DNA from: Anaerolinea thermophila UNI-1 | GTDB taxonomy: Bacteria; Chloroflexota; Anaerolineae; Anaerolineales; Anaerolineaceae | Length of the DNA stretch: 64,000 nucleotides | Assembly: GCF_000199675.1 (NCBI RefSeq) | Contig: NC_014960.1 | Location: 1,364,001-1,428,000, forward strand | Direction of reading: 5' to 3' | Shown here: one piece after another, positions 48,540 through 57,646 of the stretch | How positions within the stretch are numbered: position 1 is the first letter of the stretch | How the letters are laid out: every line of letters begins with the position of its first letter | Notes under the pieces: generated by a model | What the model was told of the DNA's origin: nothing | What the model saw: the letters and a program-made list of their open reading frames with translations, nothing else | Database searches by the model: none | Made by a program: the position numbers and the translations under genes

Positions 48540-50145
48540 AGAACTCTTAGCCATCTCTGAAAAAGAACAGGAACTGCAACAGCAGGTTCGTTACCGCATC
48601 ATGGTCTGTTCCAGTACGGGGTGCCTCTCTTCGCGGAGCGATGAGATTCTGGCAGCGTTGGAAGCCGAAGTAAAGCAGCGTGGTCTGGAAAATGAAGTGT
48701 TGGTCAAGAAAGTGGGTTGTTTAGGGTTGTGTGCTGCTGGACCTATTGTATCCATTCAACCAGATGGCATTCTTTACAAAGAAATGACCCCGGAAGATGT
48801 GCCTGCTATTCTGGACAGGTTGGGTGGTGAACCGCTGGAAGAAAAGCGTATTGATACCCATCAGCCTTTCTTCACCCGGCAGAAGAAAAATGCTTTGGAA
48901 AATGCCGGGGTTGTGGATCCGGAGCGCATTGAGGATTACATAGCAACGGGTGGGTATGCCGCGCTGATTAAAGTGCTGACAGAATTCAGCCCTTCTGAAG
49001 TCATTCAGGAAGTTCAGAAAAGCGGTTTGCGCGGTCGCGGTGGTGCAGGTTACCCCACAGGATTGAAATGGAGTACGGTAGCCAAAGCCGAAGGAGAGCA
49101 GAAGTTTGTGGTTTGTAATGCAGATGAAGGGGACCCCGGCGCTTTCATGGATCGTTCCATCCTTGAAAGTGACCCTCACCGTGTGCTGGAAGGGATGATT
49201 ATTGCCGCTTATGCGGTGGGAGCCAACCAGGGTTATGTTTACGTCCGCGCTGAGTATCCGCTGGCAGTTAAGCGTTTCCGCACTGCTATTCGTCAGGCAG
49301 AAAAGATGGGCTTCCTTGGACAGAATATTTGTGGCACGCCGTTCTCTTTTAAGGTAGATGTCCGTTTGGGGGCAGGTGCCTTTGTCTGTGGGGAAGAAAC
49401 TGCCCTTCTCCAGTCTGTGGAAGGGAATCGCGGAATGCCGCGATTGCGCCCGCCTTACCCGGCGCAATCGGGTTTGTTTGGAAAACCCACGCTGGTGAAC
49501 AATGTGGAAACATACGCCAATATTCCTGCCATTCTGCGTAACGGCGGAGAGTGGTTTGCCCAAACCGGCACCGAAAAAAGCAAAGGCACAAAAGTATTTG
49601 CCCTTACCGGTAAGGTGAAGAACACCGGTTTGATTGAAGTTCCTATGGGCATTACCTTGCGGGAAATTGTTTATGACATCGGTGGAGGTGTGCCGGATGG
49701 ACGCAAATTTAAAGCCGTGCAGACGGGCGGACCTTCGGGTGGATGTATTCCTGAAGAGTTGCTGGATACGCCGGTGGATTATGAGTCCCTTAAAGCGTTA
49801 GGTTCGATGATGGGCTCCGGCGGTATGATTGTGATTGACGATCGCTCAGACATGATCGACGTTGCCCGCTACTTCATGGAATTCAGCATGGAAGAATCCT
49901 GCGGAAAGTGTGTTCCCTGCCGGGTGGGGACGGTACAGTTATACAACCTGCTGGGTAAATTCCAGCGGCGCGAAGCCACCGAGGAAGATCTCAAGACTCT
50001 GGAAGAATTGTGTGATCTGGTGCGCAGTGCCAGTCTGTGCGGGTTGGGACAGGCGGCTCCCAATCCCATTCTCAGTACCCTCAAATATTTCCGTGAAGAG
50101 TACTTAGCCAAAATTCGAAAATCTACTCCCGTGGAGGAAGCATGA
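48529..50145 (+). CDS. hoxF: NAD-linked hydrogenase, NADH/FMN-binding subunit HoxF
   Basis: 538 aa. The N-terminal ferredoxin-like [2Fe-2S] domain has C27, C32, C64 and C68. The flavodehydrogenase core has GLRGRGGAGYPTGLKW (FMN/NADH), CNADEGDPGAFMDR and GAYICGEE-like GAFVCGEETAL. A C-terminal [4Fe-4S] site reads ESCGKCVPCR with a later Cys in ASLCGLG. This is where NAD is reduced by hydrogen-derived electrons, or NADH is oxidised to make hydrogen. It overlaps hoxE and hoxU. Confidence 0.94.
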   Translation: MTNEELLAISEKEQELQQQVRYRIMVCSSTGCLSSRSDEILAALEAEVKQRGLENEVLVKKVGCLGLCAAGPIVSIQPDGILYKEMTPEDVPAILDRLGGEPLEEKRIDTHQPFFTRQKKNALENAGVVDPERIEDYIATGGYAALIKVLTEFSPSEVIQEVQKSGLRGRGGAGYPTGLKWSTVAKAEGEQKFVVCNADEGDPGAFMDRSILESDPHRVLEGMIIAAYAVGANQGYVYVRAEYPLAVKRFRTAIRQAEKMGFLGQNICGTPFSFKVDVRLGAGAFVCGEETALLQSVEGNRGMPRLRPPYPAQSGLFGKPTLVNNVETYANIPAILRNGGEWFAQTGTEKSKGTKVFALTGKVKNTGLIEVPMGITLREIVYDIGGGVPDGRKFKAVQTGGPSGGCIPEELLDTPVDYESLKALGSMMGSGGMIVIDDRSDMIDVARYFMEFSMEESCGKCVPCRVGTVQLYNLLGKFQRREATEEDLKTLEELCDLVRSASLCGLGQAAPNPILSTLKYFREEYLAKIRKSTPVEEA

Positions 50146-50864
50146 TGACCCCTGGGACTGCTGTTAAGACATTTACGATGGATGGAAAACCCTTTAGCGC
50201 GACTGAAGAAGAGACCATTCTGGATGTGGCACGCGAGAATGGCATTGACATTCCTACATTATGCCATTTAGAGGGCATTCTTCCAACCGGACAGTGCCGT
50301 TTATGCATGGTGGAGATTCAAGGGAGCGGACGTTTGGTGCCGGCTTGTGCTACCAAGCCGGAAGAAGGCATGGACATCATTACCGATAACCCGCGCTTGC
50401 GCAATTACCGAAAGATGATCGTTGAGTTGCTCTTTTCCGAGCGCAATCACATCTGCGCGGTATGTGTGTCCAATGGACATTGTGAACTGCAAAGTGTGGC
50501 GCAGAGACTGGGTGTAAATCATGTGCGCTTTGCCTATCTGCATCCGCGCTTTATGCTGGATGGCTCTCATCCCAAATACGAAGTGGATCACAATCGTTGT
50601 ATCCTTTGCGGGCGTTGTGTGCGCGTTTGCGAGGAAATTGAAGGCGCTCATACCCGCGACTTGCGCAATCGCGGCATTCGCACCATGGTCATCACCGATT
50701 TTGATACCCCTTGGGGTGAATCTCCCACCTGCACGGGATGCGGAAAGTGCGTGCATGTATGTCCAACCGGCGCGCTGGCAGAGAAAGGGAAATCGGTGGC
50801 AGAAATGGCGAAGCGCCGTCACTTCCTTCCGTATCTGGCAATGCGGCGTCGTGGAGGTAAGTAA
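50142..50864 (+). CDS. hoxU: NAD-linked hydrogenase, ferredoxin-like subunit HoxU
   Basis: 240 aa, homologous to the N-terminal part of NuoG. A plant-type [2Fe-2S] site uses C41, C52, C55 and C69. A His-Cys3 [4Fe-4S] site is NHICAVCVSNGHC. Two ferredoxin-like CxxCxxCxxxC motifs follow (CILCGRCVRVC and CTGCGKCVHVC). It bridges HoxF to the hydrogenase module. It overlaps the hoxF stop by four bases and ends two bases before hoxY. Confidence 0.94.
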   Translation: MMTPGTAVKTFTMDGKPFSATEEETILDVARENGIDIPTLCHLEGILPTGQCRLCMVEIQGSGRLVPACATKPEEGMDIITDNPRLRNYRKMIVELLFSERNHICAVCVSNGHCELQSVAQRLGVNHVRFAYLHPRFMLDGSHPKYEVDHNRCILCGRCVRVCEEIEGAHTRDLRNRGIRTMVITDFDTPWGESPTCTGCGKCVHVCPTGALAEKGKSVAEMAKRRHFLPYLAMRRRGGK

Positions 50865-50866
50865 AA

Positions 50867-51400
50867 ATGGAAAAACTTAAACTGGCAACGATCTGGCTGG
50901 ACGGTTGTTCCGGATGCCACATGTCTTTTCTGGATATTGACGAGCGGTTACTGGCATTAAGCGACCGTGTGGAACTGGTGTTTAGCCCTCTGGTGGATAC
51001 CAAGGACTTCCCCGAGGATGTGGATATTACCCTGGTAGAAGGCGCATTGGGAACGGAAGAGGACTTGCAAAAGATTCGCAAGATTCGAGAGCGTACCAAA
51101 TTGCTGGTGGCTTTTGGGGATTGTGCTGTTACGGCAAATATTCCCTCGATGCGTAATCCCTTTGGACGCGAGGAAGTGCTCAAGTCCCTATATGTGGAAA
51201 GCGATGCTTTGAATCCCCAAATTCCGGTACAATCACTCCCTGAACTGCTTCCGCACGCTTTGCCGCTCCATCACTATGTGCATGTGGATGTCTTTTTGCC
51301 CGGATGTCCCCCGGCGGCGGACACGATTTACCAGGTGTTGAGCGAGTTGATTGAAGGGCGTATCCCGGATGTCAACCCACTGACCCGCTTTGGAGCATAG
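50867..51400 (+). CDS. hoxY: [NiFe]-hydrogenase small subunit HoxY
   Basis: 177 aa, the short cytoplasmic form without a signal peptide or extra clusters. Proximal [4Fe-4S] ligands are C14 and C17 (LDGCSGCHM), C86 (FGDCAVTANIP) and C147 (LPGCPPAADT). It hands electrons from the NiFe site in HoxH to HoxU. GGAGGTAAG lies upstream of the ATG. Group 3d assignment rests on the HoxEFUYH gene order and small size. Confidence 0.94.
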   Translation: MEKLKLATIWLDGCSGCHMSFLDIDERLLALSDRVELVFSPLVDTKDFPEDVDITLVEGALGTEEDLQKIRKIRERTKLLVAFGDCAVTANIPSMRNPFGREEVLKSLYVESDALNPQIPVQSLPELLPHALPLHHYVHVDVFLPGCPPAADTIYQVLSELIEGRIPDVNPLTRFGA

Positions 51401-51409
51401 GAGGCAAAA

Positions 51410-52837
51410 ATGAGCGAGCGTATTGTAATTGAACAGGTTACCCGAATTGAGGGGCATGCCCGGGTTTCCATTTTTCTGAACGATGATGGTTCGGTGAAAG
51501 ATGCTCAGGTGCATGTGACTCAGGTGCGCGGCTTTGAAAAATTTGTACAGGGACGTCCGTTCTATGAGATGCCCTCTCTGACGGCGCGCACCTGCGGAAT
51601 TTGCCCGGTCAGCCATTTGATTGCCTCGGCAAAAGCCTGCGATCAAATTCTCTCGGTGCGTATTCCCCCTACAGCAATCAGTCTGAGACGGATTCTCAAC
51701 TTGGGGCAGATTATCCAGTCTCATGCCTTGAATTTCTTTTATCTTTCTTCACCCGACTTGTTGTTGGGCATGGATGCCGACCCGGCAAAACGCAATATCC
51801 TGGGCGTAGCGCAGGAACATCCTCAATTTGCCCGTGATGGTATTCGTTTGCGGCAGTTTGGCCAGCAGGTGATTGAACGGCTGGCGGGCAAACGCATCCA
51901 TCCTGCCTGGGTCATTCCAGGGGGAGTAGCCACTCCGCTGGATCCATCGGCAAGAGAGCAAATTCTTAAGGAGATTCCTGAGGCAAAGAGCATCATTCAG
52001 CGCACGCTGGATTGGTACAAGAAAAATCTGAATGCCTATCAGGAATACATCCGCACATTTGCCAATTTTCCCAGCCTTTTCCTGGGGTTGGTGAGCAAAG
52101 AAGGACGCCTGGAACACTATCATGGTTATTTGCGTGTAGTCACTGCCAGAGGAAGCATCCTTGCCGATCAACTTTCTGTAGAAAACTACGCGGATTACAT
52201 TGGTGAATCTGTTGAGCCATGGAGTTACCTGAAGTCACCGTACTACAAACCCCTGGGCTATCCCGGCGGGATGTATCGGGTAGGTCCGCTGGCGCGGTTG
52301 AATATTGCAAATGAATGTGGTACACCTCTGGCAGATCAGGAACTGGCAGAATTTCACTGCCTGGATAAGGGCGCGGTGTTAAGTTCCTTCCATTACCACT
52401 ATGCCCGCCTGATTGAGATTCTGTATGCTATTGAGCGCATTGAGCAATTACTGGATGACCCGGACATTCTCTCAACCAATGTGCGCGCTCATGCGGAGGT
52501 CAATAATCTGGAAGGAATTGGCGTGAGTGAAGCACCTCGCGGCACGTTGATTCACCACTACAAAGTGGATGAGCATGGGTTGATTCAATGGGCAAATCTG
52601 ATTATTGCCTCCGGGCACAACAACCTGGCGATGAATCGCGGAGTGTTGCAGGCGGCGCGCTACTACGTAAAATCATCCCAGTTGACCGAGGGAATGCTCA
52701 ATCGCGTGGAAGCCGTCATTCGCGCCTTTGATCCCTGTCTGGCGTGTTCTACACATGCCGTTGGTCAAATGCCCCTGGCGATTGAACTGGTATCCCCCGA
52801 TGGCAAAGTGGTAGATACGCTGGTGCGTGGAGAATAA
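51410..52837 (+). CDS. hoxH: [NiFe]-hydrogenase large subunit HoxH
   Basis: 475 aa carrying the NiFe(CN)2CO site. The N-terminal ligand motif is RTCGICPVSH (C62, C65) and the C-terminal motif is DPCLACSTHA (C443, C446), with EGHARV near the start. About 25 residues follow His449; in this family such a tail is removed by a maturation protease (HoxW) after nickel insertion. No hyp or hoxW genes are in the window, so maturation genes must lie elsewhere. AGGAGG precedes the ATG. It is the last gene of the operon and a terminator follows. Confidence 0.95.
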   Translation: MSERIVIEQVTRIEGHARVSIFLNDDGSVKDAQVHVTQVRGFEKFVQGRPFYEMPSLTARTCGICPVSHLIASAKACDQILSVRIPPTAISLRRILNLGQIIQSHALNFFYLSSPDLLLGMDADPAKRNILGVAQEHPQFARDGIRLRQFGQQVIERLAGKRIHPAWVIPGGVATPLDPSAREQILKEIPEAKSIIQRTLDWYKKNLNAYQEYIRTFANFPSLFLGLVSKEGRLEHYHGYLRVVTARGSILADQLSVENYADYIGESVEPWSYLKSPYYKPLGYPGGMYRVGPLARLNIANECGTPLADQELAEFHCLDKGAVLSSFHYHYARLIEILYAIERIEQLLDDPDILSTNVRAHAEVNNLEGIGVSEAPRGTLIHHYKVDEHGLIQWANLIIASGHNNLAMNRGVLQAARYYVKSSQLTEGMLNRVEAVIRAFDPCLACSTHAVGQMPLAIELVSPDGKVVDTLVRGE

Positions 52838-52871
52838 ATAAATTTCGCTGGCAGTCCTCCTCAAGGCTTTC

Positions 52872-52905
52872 GAAAAGAGCGGAACCCAATGGTTTCGCTC
52901 TTTTC
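52872..52905. terminator. Bidirectional intrinsic terminator between hoxH and the convergent lipoprotein gene
   Basis: Stem GAAAAGAGCGGAACC with GGTTTCGCTCTTTTC around CAAT, with one mismatch. T-rich on both strands at the stem ends, so it can serve both hoxH (plus) and the minus-strand gene whose stop is at 52911. Confidence 0.82.
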
Positions 52906-52910
52906 ACATG

Positions 52911-53720
52911 TTATGGGGTGTGAGGTGGGATGGGAACTTCTACCCGTGGGGTATAGCCGTGCTTTTCTGCCGCGATGAATGTAGCATATGAAGCTTCACT
53001 GCATCCGGGTTCATCCGGGATTCTGACCGAGGTTTGATACGTACCAAAAGGTTTGAAAATCATTTCACCATGGACACAAATCCATGCCTCAATAATGTAA
53101 GGTGTTTGTTCGGAATCATCTCCGGCTCGTAAAAGCAGGGGATTCCATGAAACAATGATTTCATTTCCTTCCCGTTTAGCGGTGACACCGCCAGGAGAGG
53201 GGTAGTAAGGGGAAATAGGCAGTTTTACATCCCATGCGCTCACCGGTTCTAGCGTTAGCCAGTCTCCCTTAAACTCCAGATAATCCGCCCGAACCCAACA
53301 GCGGTTGCTTCCGCCAATGGCTTGAATCTCTACATAATTGCTCCCGATGACCCGCCTCAGCACTTCGATATTGCTCCCTTTGTACACCCCATACTTGTAG
53401 AGATAAGGCGCTCCGGGTCCGTAATGGCACACTGCCTGATCAATAATTACTTTGGCACGGAGTTTCGTATAGGTGGGAATGGGACTGGGGGTGAAAGTAG
53501 GCGTTGCTGTTACGGTTGCAGAAGGGGAGGGGGTAACCGTTGGGGTTGCTGATGGACTTGCAGTTACAGTTGGGGTATGGGTTGAGGTGGGGGGATTAGG
53601 AGTGCTGGTCAGGGTGGGAGTTTCAGATACCTGAAGTACAGGGGTAACGCCCTGAGCATGGCATCCAGTGAAGAGGATGATAGATATCACTGTTAAAGGA
53701 AAAAGCCAAAGGGATCTCAT
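52911..53720 (-). CDS. Lipoprotein with Thr/Pro-rich stalk, paralogue of the 33243 gene
   Basis: Lipobox LFTGC (Cys20), then a stalk of about 60 residues rich in TPT/PSAT repeats. An SH3-like domain (QAVCHYGPGAPYLYKYGVYKG, RCWVRADYLEF) and a Fn3-like domain (GVTAKREGNEIIVSWNP, ending AAEKHGYTPRVEVP) follow. Domain order, Cys positions and the closing EKHGY motif match the lipoprotein at 33243. ATG 53720 starts the signal peptide; the longer frame reads through the neighbouring tRNA and is spurious. Function unknown, presumably at the cell surface. Confidence 0.82.
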   Translation of the reverse strand: MRSLWLFPLTVISIILFTGCHAQGVTPVLQVSETPTLTSTPNPPTSTHTPTVTASPSATPTVTPSPSATVTATPTFTPSPIPTYTKLRAKVIIDQAVCHYGPGAPYLYKYGVYKGSNIEVLRRVIGSNYVEIQAIGGSNRCWVRADYLEFKGDWLTLEPVSAWDVKLPISPYYPSPGGVTAKREGNEIIVSWNPLLLRAGDDSEQTPYIIEAWICVHGEMIFKPFGTYQTSVRIPDEPGCSEASYATFIAAEKHGYTPRVEVPIPPHTP

Positions 53721-53731
53721 ATTAAACAAAG

Positions 53732-53807
53732 GCGCTCCCGGCGGGACTCGAACCCACAACCTACTGATTCGAAGTCAGGCGCTCTGTCCACTTGAGCTAC
53801 GGGAGCG
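53732..53807 (-). tRNA. tRNA-Arg (anticodon TCG)
   Basis: On the minus strand the acceptor stem is CGCTCCC with GGGAGCG, the D arm is AGCTCAAGTGGACAGAGC, the anticodon loop is CTTCGAA (U33 then TCG) and the T arm contains GGTTCGAGTCC. One mismatch is seen at the top of the anticodon stem. CCA is not encoded. It reads CGA and CGG arginine codons and lies between uspA and the lipoprotein gene in the same direction. Confidence 0.95.
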
Positions 53808-53852
53808 TTGTCTGTATTATACCCGAAAACGGGCTGTACAAGCATATGAATT

Positions 53853-54272
53853 TCACTTTACCACCAGCACCGGGCAATTTGCCATGCTGATGACTTTTTG
53901 GGTTTGACTGCCCATGAACAGCCCGGCAAAACCACCCTTCCCTTTTGTCCCGATGACGATTAAGTCGCACTGGTGGGTTTCTGCTACGTTCAATATCCCC
54001 TCTGCCGGGGATTGGAAGACCAGTTCCCTGCGGATTTCTACACCATTCCCTACCAGAGCGCTGGCTTCGTCAATTAAACGGTTGCCTTCCAGGGTTTGTT
54101 CGGCAATCCATCGCTCTGCCATCGGATCGCTGGAGCCCCATGGAACATCCCCTACTGCACAGACGATTCGCACCACACAATCTTTTTGCTCTCGTGCCAG
54201 TTTACCTGCTAACTCAGCAGCGCGGCGGGAGTATTCTGAACCATCGTAAGCAAGGAGAATTTGTTTGAACAT
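53853..54272 (-). CDS. Universal stress protein, ATP-binding UspA type
   Basis: 139 aa, a single Usp domain. The start KQILLAYDGSEYSRRA with the conserved Asp, the GTKGKGGFAGLFMGSQTQKV motif (G-x2-G-x9-G-S) and the closing CPVLVVK indicate the ATP-binding subclass. GAGGAGGGG precedes the ATG. A terminator separates it from the copper operon upstream, so it is probably expressed on its own. The role in stress is inferred from the family. Confidence 0.93.
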   Translation of the reverse strand: MFKQILLAYDGSEYSRRAAELAGKLAREQKDCVVRIVCAVGDVPWGSSDPMAERWIAEQTLEGNRLIDEASALVGNGVEIRRELVFQSPAEGILNVAETHQCDLIVIGTKGKGGFAGLFMGSQTQKVISMANCPVLVVK

Positions 54273-54318
54273 ATCCCCTCCTCAATCTTCATTATAACAA
54301 CCCTGAAGACAAAAGAAA

Positions 54319-54349
54319 CAGGCTGACAGGGATTTTTCTTGTCAGCCTG
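54319..54349 (-). terminator. Intrinsic terminator of the copper operon
   Basis: A 10-bp perfect stem CAGGCTGACA with TGTCAGCCTG, followed on the minus strand by TTTCTTTTG. It lies 24 bases after the lipoprotein stop and before uspA. Confidence 0.85.
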
Positions 54350-54372
54350 GAAAGATTAGAGCCTGATCTTAA

Positions 54373-54894
54373 CTATCGTTTTCCACCACCCCACACTACG
54401 AAGGGCATATTCACCACAACGTTCGTCGGAGAAAGGGTTAATTCACCGTTGGCTTCTGCCTGCTTAATGTCTTCTTCAGATTTCAGTTCTCTTGCTTTGG
54501 CATTCTCTGCCCATTTGACCAGAACAATTTGACGGAGCGGGGTGTAGCCCTCACTGGATGGCGGATGATTGAAAACATCTGCCTGGAATCCGAGAGGTCC
54601 CTTCCCCGCAATTCCATTCTCAAATACATATACCTGAGCCAGCGCTTCCTGTGGAACATTTGCCAGAGAAGGAACCGTGAGCACCGGTGACTTCATCATA
54701 TTGGTTAACTTTTCAGCAATTTGCGGGTCGGATGTTTCCGTATGCACAAAGTAAATCTCTTTCCCATCTGCATAGGCTTTCCCTGCGGGAATTTGAGCGT
54801 AATCTATTCCCGTGGCTGGCTGGGCATTGCATGCTGAAAGAACCAAACTCAGAATAAATAAAAGTGTAATCGAGACAAGAAATCGTTTATTCAT
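54373..54894 (-). CDS. Lipoprotein at the end of the copper operon, function unknown
   Basis: 173 aa with a lipoprotein signal (lipobox LSAC, Cys22) and a globular part containing GKEIYFVHTETSDPQIAEKL, NMMKSPVLTVPSLA and QIVLVKWAENAKARELKSEE. I do not recognise a named enzyme family. It starts nine bases after copA and shares its operon, so a role in extracytoplasmic copper binding or sensing is plausible. The sequence has few Met, His or Cys, and no classic copper motif is visible beyond the MM pair. GGAGAAG precedes the ATG. Confidence 0.7.
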   Translation of the reverse strand: MNKRFLVSITLLFILSLVLSACNAQPATGIDYAQIPAGKAYADGKEIYFVHTETSDPQIAEKLTNMMKSPVLTVPSLANVPQEALAQVYVFENGIAGKGPLGFQADVFNHPPSSEGYTPLRQIVLVKWAENAKARELKSEEDIKQAEANGELTLSPTNVVVNMPFVVWGGGKR

Positions 54895-54903
54895 GATCTT
54901 CTC

Positions 54904-57330
54904 CTATATTTTTTGATTTTTCAGTCTAAGACTGTTTGTTACCACAAAGACGCTACTGAACGCCATCGCTGACGCGGCAAGAATGGGAACAAGGTAGCCC
55001 AGCGCCGCCGCAGGAATGAGAATGGTATTGTAGAAAAATGCCCAAAACAGGTTTTGTTTGATCGTCCGCAGGGTAACCCGCGAGAGGTGAATGGCTCGGG
55101 GCACTCCGCGCAAATCGCCGCTGATGAGAACGACAGGCGCAGAAGCCATAGCCACGTCAGTTCCCGTGCCAATGGCAATACCTACATCTGCCTGAGCAAG
55201 TGCGGGGGCATCGTTGACGCCATCTCCCACCATTGCCACCACATAGCCCTGTTCCTGAAGTTTTTTCACTTCAGCGGCTTTTTCACCGGGAAGCACTTCA
55301 GCCAGTACCCGGTCAATCCCTGCTTGTTGGGCAATAGCCAAAGCGGTGGGGCGGTTATCCCCGGTTAACATGGCTACTTCTATTCCCATGCGGTGCAACT
55401 CTTCGATGGCTTCACGTGAGCCAGGTTTGATGGTGTCGGCAATAGCGATGACCCCAACAGGCTGGTTATTTACCGCCACTACAACAGTGGTCTTCCCTTC
55501 CTGCTGAAATTTCTCGATCGATTTGTCTGCATTTTCGAGAGTGTAGCCGCGCTGAAGCATCATTCGCGGACTGCCTACAACTACGGATAATCCATCCACC
55601 TCGGCTTCAACCCCGTTCCCTGCAGTAGCGCGAAACCCCTGAGGTTCGCTGAGTTTCAGGTCCCTGTTTCCTGCTTCCGCCACAATCGATTCGCCCAACG
55701 GGTGTTCAGAACCTTTTTCCACCGATGCGGCGAGCCGGAGAATTTCATCCTCGCTAAAGGCAGAGGTAAGAGAAAGGATATCCGTTACAGAGGGCTGTCC
55801 TTTCGTGATGGTACCTGTCTTATCCAGAACAACCATTTTTACTGTTCCGGCGCGCTCAAGGGCTTCGGAATGTTTGAACAAGATGCCCAGTTCTGCCCCT
55901 TTCCCTGTTCCTACCATCACTGCAGTGGGTGTTGCCAGTCCCATGGCACACGGGCAGGCGATAACCAGTACCGCAACCATCGTGATCAATGCCCGAGTGA
56001 AGGGGGTAACATCAGCGTTAATGGGTAACGGTGGACCGAAGAAAAGCCAGCCCAAAAAAGTAAGCACCGCTATCAGGATTACCACAGGGACGAATACTGC
56101 TGAAATGCGGTCTACCAGTTTTTGAATAGGCGCTTTGGAGGCTTGCGCTTCTTCAACCAATCGGATAATTTGGGAAAGCGCGGTATCTTTTCCAATGCGG
56201 GTGGCTTCGAATTTGATCATGCCCAGTTTGTTGAGCGTTCCGCCGATGACGGTAGCGCCGGGACCTTTTTCCACTGGCAATGATTCACCCGTCAACATGG
56301 ATTCGTCCACAGAAGAACGCCCTTCAATAACTATGCCGTCCACAGGAATTTTCTCGCCTGGGCGGACGAGCACCACATCGCCAATCAGGACATCCTCTAC
56401 CGGAACTTCCATTTCTACACCGTCTCGAATAATTCGAGCGTTTTTCGGGCGCAAAGCCATGAGTTTCTTAATGGCTTCACTGGTTCTTCCCTTAGCACGC
56501 GCTTCCAGTAGTTTGCCCAGTTTGATCAGGACAATAATAACCGCGGCAGTTTCGTAATATACATGCCCGGGAATCCAGCCCAATGTTACGGGGATGGAGT
56601 AAAAGAAAGCCGCTGAAGTGCCCAACGCCACCAGAACATCCATATTGGCGGTGCCGTTGCGCAGAGATTTGTACGCGCCAATGTAATATTGCCGTCCCAC
56701 GTAAAACTGTACGGGAAGTGCCAGGGCAAACATCACCCATTTGATCCATGTGGAGTGGGATACAGACATAGGCAGAAATCCCAGGTCTCCAGCCATGGAA
56801 AGAATAAACAGGGGAACAGCAAAAATCAAACCCACAATCAGGTGGCGCTTTTGTTCTTCGATTTCTTTCTGTCGGGCGGCACTTTCCGCGTCCTCTGCTT
56901 CTCCGCCTTCTTCAACAGTATCAAACCCCAGAGCCTGAATGGAACGGCGAAGTTCAGTATAGGTAATAACCGTGGGCACGTAACGAACCCGTACCCGCTC
57001 ACTCACCACCGAAACTTGAACCGAAAGGACTCCTTCTACAGATGAGAGAGTTTTTTCCAGCCTTCGCGCGTCATTATCATCACTGAGGCGTTTTAATAAA
57101 AAATCTGCTTCGCCAGTTGCAACACCATACCCGGCGCGCTCAACGCGCTCAATCAGATCAGTTAACCCTGCCAATTCAGGGTCAAATTCCACGCTGGCAC
57201 GCTCTGACGAGAGATTCACGATAGCCGTTTGCACCCCCTTGACCTTCTTCAAACTGCGTTCAACAGTGGCTACACAATTTGCGCAGGTCATTCCTGTTAC
57301 AGGTAAGGTGACTTGTTTGGTTTGAGGCAT
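54904..57330 (-). CDS. copA: Copper-exporting P1B-type ATPase
   Basis: 808 aa. The first HMA domain has C16-x-x-C19 (GMTCANC). A second HMA-like domain (about 78-145) lacks any CxxC. The membrane part has the CPC motif C459-P460-C461, TGES at 347-350 in the actuator domain, the phosphorylated D503 (DKTGT) and GDGVNDAPAL. The absence of Cys in the second HMA is unusual but tolerated in the family. It pumps Cu(I) out of the cytoplasm. It follows copZ by 69 bases and belongs to the csoR-led operon. Confidence 0.95.
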   Translation of the reverse strand: MPQTKQVTLPVTGMTCANCVATVERSLKKVKGVQTAIVNLSSERASVEFDPELAGLTDLIERVERAGYGVATGEADFLLKRLSDDNDARRLEKTLSSVEGVLSVQVSVVSERVRVRYVPTVITYTELRRSIQALGFDTVEEGGEAEDAESAARQKEIEEQKRHLIVGLIFAVPLFILSMAGDLGFLPMSVSHSTWIKWVMFALALPVQFYVGRQYYIGAYKSLRNGTANMDVLVALGTSAAFFYSIPVTLGWIPGHVYYETAAVIIVLIKLGKLLEARAKGRTSEAIKKLMALRPKNARIIRDGVEMEVPVEDVLIGDVVLVRPGEKIPVDGIVIEGRSSVDESMLTGESLPVEKGPGATVIGGTLNKLGMIKFEATRIGKDTALSQIIRLVEEAQASKAPIQKLVDRISAVFVPVVILIAVLTFLGWLFFGPPLPINADVTPFTRALITMVAVLVIACPCAMGLATPTAVMVGTGKGAELGILFKHSEALERAGTVKMVVLDKTGTITKGQPSVTDILSLTSAFSEDEILRLAASVEKGSEHPLGESIVAEAGNRDLKLSEPQGFRATAGNGVEAEVDGLSVVVGSPRMMLQRGYTLENADKSIEKFQQEGKTTVVVAVNNQPVGVIAIADTIKPGSREAIEELHRMGIEVAMLTGDNRPTALAIAQQAGIDRVLAEVLPGEKAAEVKKLQEQGYVVAMVGDGVNDAPALAQADVGIAIGTGTDVAMASAPVVLISGDLRGVPRAIHLSRVTLRTIKQNLFWAFFYNTILIPAAALGYLVPILAASAMAFSSVFVVTNSLRLKNQKI

Positions 57331-57399
57331 ACTTAACCAGCCCTTCTTCCGACTCTAAGAGGGATCTCAAAAGGTATTAAAGTAGACAAAGATAGAAAT

Positions 57400-57606
57400 T
57401 TATCTCTCGGGCGGGTAATTAATTTCCCGCAAAGTTGCCACGATTTGTTCTTCTGTGGCAGGAGCATCAAAGGTAATGACTGCGATTTTAGTGTCTTTAT
57501 CAGCCTTGACTTCTTTCACTCCCGGCAGTTCGCTCAGTTCGGAAGTGATGGTGTGAACACAGTGATGGCAGGAAATGTTTGGAATTTTGTATGTAACGGT
57601 CTGCAT
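57400..57606 (-). CDS. copZ: Copper chaperone CopZ
   Basis: A 68-aa single HMA domain. The metal site is C13-x-x-C16 in NISCHHCVHT. It delivers Cu(I) to CopA and CsoR. I chose ATG 57606, preceded by GGAGG; a longer frame begins within the csoR end and has no conserved residues. It lies between csoR and copA. Confidence 0.94.
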   Translation of the reverse strand: MQTVTYKIPNISCHHCVHTITSELSELPGVKEVKADKDTKIAVITFDAPATEEQIVATLREINYPPER

Positions 57607-57646
57607 GGATGCCTCCAGTAAAGAAAAGATATTGTTATTGTGTGTT

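Noticed and set aside
48721..49563. Minus-strand open frame of 280 codons inside hoxF
   Set aside because: Antisense to a clear hydrogenase gene with all motifs; no ribosome site or known family.
53721..53759. N-terminal extension of the lipoprotein gene (MWVRVPPGAP)
   Set aside because: It is the tRNA-Arg 3' part read as protein; the signal peptide starts at 53720.
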